NCBI GenBank assembly: GCA_030430565.1
Contig: JAUIKS010000049.1
Location: 1-64,000 of the forward strand
DNA from: Polyangia bacterium
GTDB taxonomy: Bacteria > Myxococcota_A > Polyangia > Nannocystales > Nannocystaceae
Reading direction: 5' to 3'
Length of the DNA: 64,000 nucleotides
Positions 43,175 to 52,420 of this stretch are shown in pieces. A program made the translations under genes and the position numbers. Positions within the stretch are counted from its first letter, which is position 1; every line of letters starts with the position of its first letter. The notes under the pieces are model-generated. The model was not told where the DNA came from. It made no database searches and worked only from the letters and a program-made list of their open reading frames with translations.

Positions 43175-44133
43175 ACGTGATCGATCTTGTAGCGCTCGCG
43201 CAGCATCGCGACCGGCATGTCGATGTCCTCCCAGTAGTCCCAGTTGTCCGAGAGGTCATATCCCACCGACTGCCCGCGGTTGAGCGCACGGAGCACGCGC
43301 ACGGGGTCGAACAGCGAGCGCACGCTGCGGGGCGCGGCGCCGGGGAGCAGCTGGACGCCGGCGTCGAATTGCAGGAGCACCAAGAACAGCGCGCTGAAGG
43401 GGTCCTCCTCGCGCATCCCGGCGGAGAAGGCCAGGACCTCGAGCTCGCCCTCGGGATCGGTGCTGTAGCCGGTCAGGATGTGCGTGAGGTCGTGGTGCAC
43501 GAGGTGCTCCGGCACGCCCCCGACCTCGCCCGCGAACGCGAACTCGCGCTCGCGATAAAACCGCCACAGCTCGCGCCCCAGGGTGCCGGCGGGCAGCAGC
43601 CCGAGCTTGCGGTAGCGCCACACGATCTCGGGGTTCTCCTGCGTGAGCTTCGGCAGCGTGACGTGCTCGATGTCCTCGAAGAACTGCATGACGCCCTCCC
43701 ATCCCTGCTGGGCGTACATGGTCTTGAGCTGCGGCGCGGCGAAGCGGCGCTGGAATTCGAACTGGTTGAGCTGCCGCTGGCGCCGCGAGAGGCTGTGAAA
43801 CACCGCCATGTCGGCGTCGGAGACGCCCAGCGCGACGCGGAAGGCGGCGAGCACCTGCCACTCCTCCGGGGAGATCGAGCCGTCGACGATCGCCATCACC
43901 AAGCACGCCTTGGCGGCGACGATCCGGTTCGCGGGCGTCTCGATGCGGTCGGCGAGCTCCTCGGGATCGATCACGGTGAGCGCCTGGATGTCGACGTCGA
44001 CATCGAGCATCTGTCCGGACGAGAGCAGCATGGCCTGCTCGCGGCGCGCGAACACGCCGTCGGCGTTGGCGACCGTCCAAAGCGCGCGCATCAAGGCCAT
44101 GGACTCGAGGCGGGAATAGTTGAACAGCGACAT
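43171..44133 (-). CDS. TerB-like domain fused to a Coq4-type domain
   Basis: N-terminal residues about 1-115 are an all-helical TerB/TIM44-like domain with the acidic motif TVANADGVFARREQAML and MAIVDGSISPEEWQVLAAFR (two paired D-G-x-x-x-x-x-E loops). From about 140 the protein matches Coq4: LGRELWRFYRER, then HDLTH (214-218) with Glu at 230, the exact H-D-x-x-H-x11-E metal motif of Coq4, followed by the helix AFSAGMREEDPFSALFLVLL. Coq4 is part of the ubiquinone synthesis complex in eukaryotes and some bacteria and has been tied to decarboxylation/hydroxylation at ring C1. A TerB N-terminal fusion is unusual. First gene of a two-gene unit with the APH-fold kinase. Confidence 0.8.
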   Translation of the reverse strand: MSLFNYSRLESMALMRALWTVANADGVFARREQAMLLSSGQMLDVDVDIQALTVIDPEELADRIETPANRIVAAKACLVMAIVDGSISPEEWQVLAAFRVALGVSDADMAVFHSLSRRQRQLNQFEFQRRFAAPQLKTMYAQQGWEGVMQFFEDIEHVTLPKLTQENPEIVWRYRKLGLLPAGTLGRELWRFYREREFAFAGEVGGVPEHLVHHDLTHILTGYSTDPEGELEVLAFSAGMREEDPFSALFLVLLQFDAGVQLLPGAAPRSVRSLFDPVRVLRALNRGQSVGYDLSDNWDYWEDIDMPVAMLRERYKIDHV

Positions 44134-44269
44134 TGCGGAGGCCGACGCTAGCCCGAATCGCGCACGCGGTCACGGGCGCGCAGTACACTCGCGTCACCAA
44201 CTGCCATCCGCGCGAGCCGGGCTACAACGAAGACGACACCGAACGCGGACGCCTCCTGTCGAGACCACG

Positions 44270-44863
44270 ATGCGGCGCGAGAAACCAGACCAAAATCACA
44301 CCGACGAGCACCTACACGCCGCCTTCGAGCCCGTGGTCATGCGGCCGATCGGGATCGTGCGCTCGCCCTACACCGAGCGCTTCGGGACCCCGCGCCAGCC
44401 CTCGATCACCAGCGAGGTCAAGGGGGGCGGCGCGCTGCAGGGGACGATCGAGCTGATCGCGGGGCACAACCTCGATCAGGCGCTGCGCGAGCTCGCCAGC
44501 TTCGAGCGGATCTGGTGTTTGTTCGTGTTTCATCTCAACCACGGCTGGAACCCCATGGTCCGCCCACCGCGGGGTCCCCGGCACAAGGTCGGCCTGTTCT
44601 CCACGCGCGCGCCCCACCGCCCCAACCCGATCGGGCTGTCGTGTCTCCGGCTGCTCCGCGTCGAGGGGCGCGTCCTCCACGTGCTCGGCCTCGACATCCT
44701 CGACGGCAGCCCGGTGCTCGACATCAAGCCCTACGTCCCCTACGCCGACGCCTTCCCCGGCGCGCGGGCGGGCTGGCTCACGGGGCTCGACCCCTACGAG
44801 CCGGACCACCACCCAAGCCGCGGGACCGGTGGTGACGACAGCGCTGATCCCGACCCAGACTGA
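44270..44863 (+). CDS. trmO: tRNA (adenine(37)-N6)-methyltransferase TrmO
   Basis: Adds a methyl group to N6 of threonylcarbamoyl-A37 in tRNA-Thr using SAM; cytoplasmic. Start ATG 44270 (MRREKPDQNH). The UPF0066/TsaA-type beta-barrel is intact: VVMRPIGIVRSPYTERFGTP, IWCLFVFHLNHGWNP, VGLFSTRAPHRPNPIGLSCL (the RSPHRPNPIG-type signature), VLGLDILDGSPVLDIKPYVP and PYADAFPGARAGW. The short acidic tail after DPYEPDHHP is not conserved. The gene precedes the aldehyde dehydrogenase gene by 142 bases. Confidence 0.9.
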   Translation: MRREKPDQNHTDEHLHAAFEPVVMRPIGIVRSPYTERFGTPRQPSITSEVKGGGALQGTIELIAGHNLDQALRELASFERIWCLFVFHLNHGWNPMVRPPRGPRHKVGLFSTRAPHRPNPIGLSCLRLLRVEGRVLHVLGLDILDGSPVLDIKPYVPYADAFPGARAGWLTGLDPYEPDHHPSRGTGGDDSADPDPD

Positions 44864-44992
44864 CGCCGTCCGGATGACTCAAACGCGCTCGCGCGTGACC
44901 ACGCGAGCAGGCCCGCGCGCCCGGGCGCGACGAGCAGAAATCCCCACCGGGCTCTCCGCGCGCGCGCCGTATTCAATCCTGCCCGTTGGCGG

Positions 44993-44998
44993 TACGTT
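44993..44998 (+). promoter_or_regulatory. -10 element close to the aldehyde dehydrogenase start
   Basis: TACGTT ends 7 bases before ATG 45006 (4 before GTG 45003), again without room for a ribosome site. Confidence 0.35.
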
Positions 44999-45005
44999 GC
45001 CCGTG

Positions 45006-46403
<1,398 letters not shown>

Positions 46404-46404
46404 C

Positions 46405-46418
46405 GGTGTGAAATACTC
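46405..46418. repeat. Left 14-bp direct repeat of the defence cassette
   Basis: GGTGTGAAATACTC starts one base after the aldehyde dehydrogenase stop codon and is repeated exactly at 48494-48507. Confidence 0.9.
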
Positions 46419-46436
46419 ACGACCAACCCTCGACGC

Positions 46437-47120
46437 CTACGTGTCCTCAGGGCGTAAACGTCCTTGACGCCGCAGCTCCCGCGCAACGAACGGACACTCG
46501 GTCTCCAGCCAGGATAACGGCCACGGCTCGAGAGAATCTCCGAGACCGTGGTAGCGATCGTGATACACGCGCCTGGCCTCGCAGAACGTCGGCTCGTTGA
46601 GGCGTAGACGCTCGTCGATCGTAACTCGGACGCGCTCGCGCATCGTCGTGTCGAGCTGCGAGTTCGGGAGCACCTTAAAGCTGAGGAGGTTGAGCGTGAA
46701 CCACCCATCCTCGACCTCGAAGGGATCAAGAACATCCTGATGGGTGTCCTTGTACGCGTTGATCAGGCCCGTAGAGAGCCGAAAATTATCCCAGTCGTAG
46801 GCTCGCCCTGGATCGCGCTCCTTAGGGATGAAGTGATCGATGGTCGCCGCCCCCGTCGCGGGGTGGATCTTCATCGCCAGATACGCGCATGTGTACCCGT
46901 ACGCCCGCTTCATGTCGGGCAACGCTCTGGTCCAGTAGTGCGTCTTCTCGAGCTCGCTCGGGGGGATGTCGTTGATGCTTCCGTAGGTCCGTTTCCGCTT
47001 CGGGCCCCGGCGTGTCGGCGCCGCCGGGTCTCCAAGGAGCTCCTGCAGCGCCCTTCGCCCGGGACCCGCGACACGGGCCTCAAAATCTGCGGGAGCCGGC
47101 GCGCGGGGGACCCGGATCAC
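46437..47120 (-). CDS. HNH endonuclease, PtuB-like (Septu defence)
   Basis: Predicted effector nuclease of an anti-phage pair. Start GTG 47120 overlaps the TGA of the upstream ATPase gene (GTGA, 47117-47120), which is typical of coupled toxin-like effectors; the longer frame from 47159 lies wholly inside the ATPase gene end. HNH core: YTCAYLAMKIHPATGAATID, with H96 of IDHFIPK, the W-D-N turn (N112) and N121-A-Y-K124, as in the HNH family of PtuB and retron Ec78 effectors. Following DPFEV and a helical C-terminus complete 227 residues. Expected to cut DNA when released or activated by the ATPase. The TAG stop lies 18 bases from the left direct repeat. Confidence 0.75.
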   Translation of the reverse strand: MIRVPRAPAPADFEARVAGPGRRALQELLGDPAAPTRRGPKRKRTYGSINDIPPSELEKTHYWTRALPDMKRAYGYTCAYLAMKIHPATGAATIDHFIPKERDPGRAYDWDNFRLSTGLINAYKDTHQDVLDPFEVEDGWFTLNLLSFKVLPNSQLDTTMRERVRVTIDERLRLNEPTFCEARRVYHDRYHGLGDSLEPWPLSWLETECPFVARELRRQGRLRPEDT

Positions 47121-48403
47121 GAGGGCTCCTCGACATGCTGCCCCATGTAATAGCGCCAACGAACAAAGTAGGGATCCATCTCTGGCAGCAGCCGACCGAG
47201 CTCACGGTCGACCGCTCGAACGTCATCGAGTGCAGGATCAGGCGTGTCGATGAGCTCGTTGGCGCGGCGCAGCGCCGCCTCTGCGGGGCTCGAGGTGGCG
47301 GTCCCGAGATCGAATACGTCTGAGGTCAACCATCGATTGACGTCTCCGCGCTTGTGCCACTGATCACGCTCGATCCGTACTCCACGGGTCGCCTCGAGGT
47401 CGAGCTTCCACAACGCGTCCTGCTCGTTGTTGAAGTGTGGCTCCATCGAGGTCAAGACCACCGGCGAGTGGGTAGCGACGAGCATCTGAACTTGCGGACG
47501 CTCTTCTCCTTCCCAGCTGCTGACCGCGTCGAGCAAGCTGGGCAAAATCGTGCGTTGCCATCGCGGATGGAGATGCGTCTCCGGCTCGTCGACGAGCAAG
47601 ATGATCTGCGTGGTGCTCGGGAGTTCGAGACGCTGGGTCTCGGCCTTGTGGGCTGAGAACGCCCACGTCAACAGGTACGCGAGCTTGCACATCCTCCGCA
47701 CTCCCGCGGGCGCGTAGGTGAGCGGGACATCATGCCCGTACGGCATGCGTATCGTGGGGATGAGCCGCTCATCATCCAAGGTCGGCCGCCATGGCTCCCC
47801 GGGGACGAGCGGCTGCTCGTCTGGACCAAGACGCGACAAGATCTGTTTAAGCGCGACGAAACGAGGATCGTCGCTCGCCTGCCAGCGGGTCCAGTCGTCG
47901 ATCATACCTTGGCAGAGCACCTGCTCTCGCGGCCTCCCGCCCTCCTCGATTTCACGTCGAAGACCCCACAGCACCTCTTGGGAGTCGAACTGGTAGGCTG
48001 CAGGCGACGTGGCCTTACCGCCATCCGCCCGGCTGTACAGGCGGTAGTTTCGCGCCGGATCCCAAACCGAGTACGATCCGTCAACCCGAGCGTAGAGCAC
48101 GAGCCCTGGGTTCGGCGGGCGCCCGGCCCTGCGATTCCACGTCTGAGCGGCGGGTTGCCACTTGGACTTCGATTTGTGGATCTTCGTTAAGCTGTCGAAC
48201 TCGAAGGAGATCCAGGCTCCGGGTACGGACGGCACCGCCGGCACCTCGTGCCAGGTGCGAGTTAGCGCCCACCACGCTGCCTCCAGCAGGAATGACTTCC
48301 CGAGCCCATTATCGCCCGTGATGAGATTAACTCGCCCCGCGATCGGAGACATCTCGAGGTCGCTCGCGGGGCCGACACCGTGGAGCTGAAGCTTACGGAG
48401 CAT
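47117..48403 (-). CDS. AAA/SMC-like ATPase, PtuA-like (Septu defence)
   Basis: First gene of the pair. ABC/SMC-type ATPase: N-terminal LQLHGVGPASDLEMSPI strand, Walker A G30-DNGLGK-S37, an ABC-signature-like helix after APAGVRRMCKLAYLLTWAF, Walker B with catalytic Glu QIILLVDEPETHLHPRW, and the switch MLVATHSPVVLTSM. 428 residues, the size of short PtuA-type ATPases without a long coiled coil. In Septu the ATPase is thought to sense phage and hold the HNH subunit. It is the only other gene between the direct repeats. A different AAA+HNH two-gene system cannot be excluded without a tree. Confidence 0.75.
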   Translation of the reverse strand: MLRKLQLHGVGPASDLEMSPIAGRVNLITGDNGLGKSFLLEAAWWALTRTWHEVPAVPSVPGAWISFEFDSLTKIHKSKSKWQPAAQTWNRRAGRPPNPGLVLYARVDGSYSVWDPARNYRLYSRADGGKATSPAAYQFDSQEVLWGLRREIEEGGRPREQVLCQGMIDDWTRWQASDDPRFVALKQILSRLGPDEQPLVPGEPWRPTLDDERLIPTIRMPYGHDVPLTYAPAGVRRMCKLAYLLTWAFSAHKAETQRLELPSTTQIILLVDEPETHLHPRWQRTILPSLLDAVSSWEGEERPQVQMLVATHSPVVLTSMEPHFNNEQDALWKLDLEATRGVRIERDQWHKRGDVNRWLTSDVFDLGTATSSPAEAALRRANELIDTPDPALDDVRAVDRELGRLLPEMDPYFVRWRYYMGQHVEEPS

Positions 48404-48493
48404 AAACGCCTATCATGGGGGTAACAGAGAAGATCCTCTCGTCGCAAGTTCGCCTGCCTCCGCTGGCTTGAGGCTCGCTTCGACAGCGCTACG
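48404..48493 (-). promoter_or_regulatory. Promoter region of the defence pair
   Basis: The only non-coding part of the cassette large enough for a promoter. It contains GAGA-AGATCC-TCTC (48427-48440), an interrupted palindrome that could bind a regulator, and TTGCGA on the minus strand 35-40 bases before the ATPase start. Confidence 0.4.
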
Positions 48494-48507
48494 GGTGTGA
48501 AATACTC
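48494..48507. repeat. Right 14-bp direct repeat of the defence cassette
   Basis: Exact copy of 46405-46418. It lies 44 bases before the glutamine-synthetase-like start; AATACT inside it could serve as a -10 for that gene. Confidence 0.9.
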
Positions 48508-48551
48508 GGGCGGTCTCGGGGCTCTCCCCCGCTCCTCCCGCGACCGACGCC

Positions 48552-49934
48552 ATGTCCAAGCTCATCCGCAACCCCAACCTCAGCCCCGACCAGCTCCGCG
48601 ACCTTCTGGACCGCGAGCGCATCCGCTACTTCCGCGTCGGCGTGTTCGACGTCGACGGGATCCTGCGCGGCAAGTACATGTGCCGCGACAAGTTCCTCTC
48701 GGCCGTCGACAAGGGCTTCGGCTTCTGCGACGTCGTGCTCGGCTGGGACTCCAACGACCAGCTCTACGACAACACCCGCGCCTCGGGCTGGCACACCGGC
48801 TACCAGGACGCGCCGGTCCGCCTCGACCTCACCACCATGCGCCGGCTGCCGCACGAGCCCGACACCGTGCTGGTGCTCGGCGACTTCATCGGGCCCTACG
48901 CCGGCGTGTGCCCGCGCAGCACGCTCAAGCGCGTGGTCGAGCGCGCCCGCGGGCTCGGCCTCGTCGGCCAGGCCTCCGTCGAGTACGAGTTCTTCCTGTT
49001 CAACGAGACGCCCGAGAGCGTGCGCGAGAAGGGCTACCGCGACCTCAAGCCGTTCACGCCCGGGATGTTCGGCTACTCGATGCTGCGCAGCAGCGTCCAC
49101 CACGAGTTCTACACCGGCCTGCTCGACCTGTTCGCGAGCATGGGCGTCGAGATCGAGGGTCTGCACACCGAGACAGGTCCGGGCGTGCTCGAGGCGGCGC
49201 TGCGCTACACCGACGCGCTCACGGCCGCCGACAACGCCGCGCTCTTCAAGACCTTCACCAAGGTCTACGCCCAGCGCAAGGGGCTGATGGCGACCTTCAT
49301 GGCCAAGTGGAACGTGAAGCTGCCCGGCCAGAGCGGGCACGTGCACGTCTCGCTCACCGACACCGCCGGGCAGCCCGTGTTCTTCGACCCCGAGGCCGAC
49401 CACGGCATGAGCGCGACCATGCGCCAGTTCGTCGCCGGGCAGGTCTCGCTGATGCCCGAGGTCCTGCCGATGGTCTGCAGCACGATCAACAGCTACCGGC
49501 GCATGGTCCCCGGGATGTGGGCGCCGCTCGCCAGCAACTGGGGCGTCGAGAACCGCACCACCGCGATCCGCGTGATCCCGGGCTCGGCGCGGAGCCAGCG
49601 AAGCGAGTACCGACTGGGGCCGGCCGACGCCAACCCCTACCTGATCATCGCCGCCGCGCTCGGCTCGGGCCTGCACGGGATCGAGCGCGAGCTCGACCCC
49701 GGCGACCCGATCAAGGGCAGCGCCTACGAGCTGAAGGCCCCCGGGCCCGGCGGCCTGCCGCTGCCCCACACGCTGTGGGACGCGACCCACGAGCTGCGGC
49801 GCTCGGCCTCCGCCCGCGATCTGTTCGGCGACGACTTCGTCGAGCACTACGCGGCGACCCGCGAGTGGGAGTGCCGCGAGTATCACAAGCACGTCTCGGA
49901 CTGGGACCTCGCCCGCTACTTTGAGATCATCTAG
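48552..49934 (+). CDS. Glutamine synthetase-like gamma-glutamylamide ligase
   Basis: ATP-dependent ligase of the GS fold. N-terminal beta-grasp (RYFRVGVFDVDGILRGKYMC) and catalytic domain with ASVEYEFFLFNETPE, HHEFYTGLLDLF, GPGVLEAALRYTDAL, LPGQSGHVHVSLTDT (ATP/Glu site) and NWGVENRTTAIRVIPGS. Sequence details (FDVDGILRGK, QSGHVHVS) place it with PuuA/GlnT/IpuC-like ligases that join glutamate to amines rather than with nitrogen-assimilating GlnA; no adenylylation Tyr loop is seen. Flanked by an aldehyde dehydrogenase and an Fe-alcohol dehydrogenase, so the likely role is gamma-glutamylation of an amine or amino alcohol such as ethanolamine. Exact substrate unknown. Cytoplasmic. Confidence 0.85.
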   Translation: MSKLIRNPNLSPDQLRDLLDRERIRYFRVGVFDVDGILRGKYMCRDKFLSAVDKGFGFCDVVLGWDSNDQLYDNTRASGWHTGYQDAPVRLDLTTMRRLPHEPDTVLVLGDFIGPYAGVCPRSTLKRVVERARGLGLVGQASVEYEFFLFNETPESVREKGYRDLKPFTPGMFGYSMLRSSVHHEFYTGLLDLFASMGVEIEGLHTETGPGVLEAALRYTDALTAADNAALFKTFTKVYAQRKGLMATFMAKWNVKLPGQSGHVHVSLTDTAGQPVFFDPEADHGMSATMRQFVAGQVSLMPEVLPMVCSTINSYRRMVPGMWAPLASNWGVENRTTAIRVIPGSARSQRSEYRLGPADANPYLIIAAALGSGLHGIERELDPGDPIKGSAYELKAPGPGGLPLPHTLWDATHELRRSASARDLFGDDFVEHYAATREWECREYHKHVSDWDLARYFEII

Positions 49935-49980
49935 CTCGCGCGCCTCGAGGTACGCGCACGCCCCTACAGCCGGAGCAACC

Positions 49981-51171
49981 ATGACCGAGTCGCCCGTCGG
50001 TAACTTCAACTACCCGACCTCCTACAAGATCGGCTGCGGCCGGCGCCGCGAGCTCGCGGCCTGCTGCGCGTCCCTGGGGATCACGCGCCCGCTCGTCATC
50101 GCCGACCCCGGGATCACCGGCCTGCCGTGGTTCGCCGACATCCTCGCCAGCCTGCGCGCGGGCGGCATGGACGACGCGGTGTTCGCCGGCCTGCAGGGCA
50201 ACCCGGTCGAGCAGAACGTGATCGACGGGGTCAAGGCCTACCGCGAGGGGAAGCACCAAGGCCTCGTGCTCGTCGGCGGCGGCTCGGCGCTCGACGTCGG
50301 CAAGTGCGTCGCGGTCATGGTCGACCACCCCGGCTCGGTCTTCGACTACGAGGACGTGGGCGACAACTGGACCAAGATCGACGCGCGCAAGATCCCGCCG
50401 ATGATCGCCATGCCCACGACCTCCGGCACCGGCTCGGAGGTCGGGCGCGCCTCGGTGATCACGGACGTCCGCGACCACACCAAGAAGATCATCTTCCACC
50501 CGCGCATGCTCCCGCCGCTCGTGCTCGCGGACCCCGAGACCACCTTCGGGCTGCCGCCGGGGGTCACCGCCGCGACCGGCGTCGACGCCTTCGTGCACAG
50601 CTTCGAAGCGCTCTGCGCCCCCGGCTACCACCCCATGGCGGACGCGATCGCGCTCGAGGGCATGCGCCTGTGCAAGGACAACCTGGTCCGCTGCTTCGAC
50701 CGGGGCGACGACGCCGAGGCCCGCACCCACATGATGATGGCCTCGAGCATGGGCGCGACCGCCTTCCAGAAAGGCCTCGGCCTCGTGCACGCGATCGCGC
50801 ACCCGCTCGGCGCGACCACGGGCGTCCACCACGGCCTCGCCAACGCGATCCTGCTGCCCTTCGTCATGGACCACAACCGCCCCGTGATCGAGGAGGCGAT
50901 GCGCCGGCTCGGCGCCTACCTGTCCCTCGAGTCCCCTGGATTCGAGGCCGTGCGCGCGTGGGTCATCGAGCTGCGCGCGCGCCTGCAGATCCCGCACACG
51001 CTCGGCGAGGCGAGCTCGCGCGGGCTGCTGCCGAGTCAAGACGCGCTGGCCGAGGATCAGCTGGCGGCGCTGGCAGAGGCCGCGACGCGCGACGCCTCGC
51101 TCGGCACCAACCCCAAGCCCTGCAGCGCCGACGAGATCGAGCAGGTCATCCGCGCCGCGCTGGCCGGCTGA
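49981..51171 (+). CDS. Iron-containing (type III) alcohol dehydrogenase
   Basis: NAD-dependent oxidation of a primary alcohol. Start ATG 49981 (MTESPVGNFNYPTSYKIGCG), 46 bases after the GS-like gene, same operon. Family marks: LVGGGSALDVGKCVAVM (GGGS), PTTSGTGSEVGRASVI, the metal ligand region ATGVDAFVHSFEALCAPGYH, and GLGLVHAIAHPLGATTGVHHG with three ligand histidines. Length 396 is usual. In the proposed route it would oxidise the hydroxyl of a gamma-glutamylated amino alcohol, giving the aldehyde for the dehydrogenase at 45006. Confidence 0.92.
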   Translation: MTESPVGNFNYPTSYKIGCGRRRELAACCASLGITRPLVIADPGITGLPWFADILASLRAGGMDDAVFAGLQGNPVEQNVIDGVKAYREGKHQGLVLVGGGSALDVGKCVAVMVDHPGSVFDYEDVGDNWTKIDARKIPPMIAMPTTSGTGSEVGRASVITDVRDHTKKIIFHPRMLPPLVLADPETTFGLPPGVTAATGVDAFVHSFEALCAPGYHPMADAIALEGMRLCKDNLVRCFDRGDDAEARTHMMMASSMGATAFQKGLGLVHAIAHPLGATTGVHHGLANAILLPFVMDHNRPVIEEAMRRLGAYLSLESPGFEAVRAWVIELRARLQIPHTLGEASSRGLLPSQDALAEDQLAALAEAATRDASLGTNPKPCSADEIEQVIRAALAG

Positions 51172-51273
51172 GCGTGACGCGGCAGCGCCCAGAGTCGATC
51201 GTGGTCCGCCGCGGCTCCGCGGGCCCCGACGAGGATCGCGCTCTACGGGTCGCTGTACTGCGCGATCTGCTGA

Positions 51274-52332
51274 CTACAGCGCGATCACGCCGACATCGCC
51301 CTCGAGCTGCACCGAGGGCCCCAGCGAGCCGAACACGGTCGCGGCCTGCTCGAGCGAGCAGGGCCGCGGTTGAAAGTTGACGCCGTCGTTGTCGGTGAGG
51401 ATGCAGCGCAGCTCGACGCGGTGGAGCCCGCCCGGGCCGAAGTACGTGGTCGCCATGAGGCCGCGGCCCGGGAACTCAGCGTCGAAGCGACCTGGCGTCC
51501 CGAACACAAAATTGCCGAGCGAGTAGAGCACCGGGACGCCGTCGAGGAGCTCGACGGCCTGGGGCACGTGCGCGCCGTGCCCGATCACGAGGTCATAGCC
51601 GGCGTCGACCAGCTGCCCGGCGAGCTCGCGCTGCTTCGGCTCCACGTAGTCGTAGTTGTTCCCCCAGTGGACGAACGCGACGACCCAGCGCGCCCCGGCG
51701 AGCGACGCGGCCTCGCGCGACGCCGTGACGCGCTCCGGGGAGAAGGTGTGGGCGCCGACGCCCTCGGGCTCCGCCGCCTGGGGGATCCGCGACGACGACT
51801 CGGTCATCCCGATCACCGCGACCGCGCCGTCGGGCGTGTCGATCCACAGGGGCGCCCCGGCCTCCTCCGCGTTCACGCCGGCGCCGAAGCCCGTCATCCC
51901 CGCGGCCGCCAGGTGCGTGCGCGTGTCGTGGACGCCGTCGGGGCCGCGATCCATGAGGTGGTTGTTCGCCATGCTCATCGCGTCGAAGCCGATGTCCGCG
52001 AGCGCGGCGGCGGCCTTCGGGTGCGCGTGATACGACCAGGTCTGATCCGGGTAGTAGGGCTCCGTGAGCAGCGTGATCGGAGACTCGGCGTTGCCGACGC
52101 TGTAGTCGGCGTCGAGCCCTCGCAGGTGTTGAAAGGGGTAGTCGTAGCCGTGCTCGTCGAGCGCGTCCTGGGCGGCGTCGGCGAGCATCGTGTCGCCGAC
52201 CCACAGGATCGTGTAGGACCCCTCGATCGTGTGGGAGGTGTCGTCGCTCGTCCCCTTCGAGCCCTCCCCGTCGCGCGGCGAGTCGGCGCAGCCCGCGAGC
52301 AGGAGGAGGAAGAGCGCGCGACCGCGTCCCAT
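51274..52332 (-). CDS. CapA/PgsA-like metallophosphoesterase-fold lipoprotein
   Basis: Start ATG 52332 gives MGRGRALFLLLLAGCADS, a short lipoprotein signal; an upstream frame to 52410 would run almost into the divergent gene and has no signal. CapA domain marks: SYTILWVGDTMLAD, SVGNAESPIT, FDAMSMANNHLMDRGPDGV (NNH), VAFVHWGNNYDYVEPKQREL, DLVIGHGAHVPQAVELLDG and LYSLGNFVFGTP. CapA proteins take part in poly-gamma-glutamate or capsule assembly at the outer face of the membrane, and some act as phosphodiesterases. No capB or capC is nearby, so capsule synthesis is not shown. Divergent from the ferritin-like gene. Confidence 0.85.
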   Translation of the reverse strand: MGRGRALFLLLLAGCADSPRDGEGSKGTSDDTSHTIEGSYTILWVGDTMLADAAQDALDEHGYDYPFQHLRGLDADYSVGNAESPITLLTEPYYPDQTWSYHAHPKAAAALADIGFDAMSMANNHLMDRGPDGVHDTRTHLAAAGMTGFGAGVNAEEAGAPLWIDTPDGAVAVIGMTESSSRIPQAAEPEGVGAHTFSPERVTASREAASLAGARWVVAFVHWGNNYDYVEPKQRELAGQLVDAGYDLVIGHGAHVPQAVELLDGVPVLYSLGNFVFGTPGRFDAEFPGRGLMATTYFGPGGLHRVELRCILTDNDGVNFQPRPCSLEQAATVFGSLGPSVQLEGDVGVIAL

Positions 52333-52405
52333 GTCTCGCACTATCCCACACTCGCTGCGGATCGCCCCGATCTTCGCCGCGAGCGCGCGCGCGTCGAGCT
52401 CTTGA

Positions 52406-52411
52406 TACAAT
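52406..52411 (+). promoter_or_regulatory. -10 element near the start of the ferritin-like gene
   Basis: TACAAT ends 9 bases before ATG 52421; leaderless or near-leaderless transcript expected. Confidence 0.4.
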
Positions 52412-52420
52412 TTCGCGGCG

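Larger units (their letters stand above)
46405..48507. mobile_element. 2.1 kb Septu-like defence cassette inserted between catabolic genes
   Basis: Between two exact 14-bp direct repeats lie only two leftward genes (HNH nuclease and AAA ATPase) and a 90-base promoter region. The DNA is visibly less GC-rich than both sides. Removing one repeat plus the insert (2089 bases) would restore a 59-base spacing between the aldehyde dehydrogenase and the glutamine-synthetase-like gene, which run in the opposite direction to the cassette. No transposase or integrase is inside, so the cassette moved with outside help or by recombination at the short repeats. Confidence 0.75.

Noticed and set aside
47117..47159. 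Earlier start of the HNH gene at 47159
   Set aside because: It would lie wholly inside the end of the ATPase gene. GTG 47120 gives the normal GTGA coupling and a sensible N-terminus.
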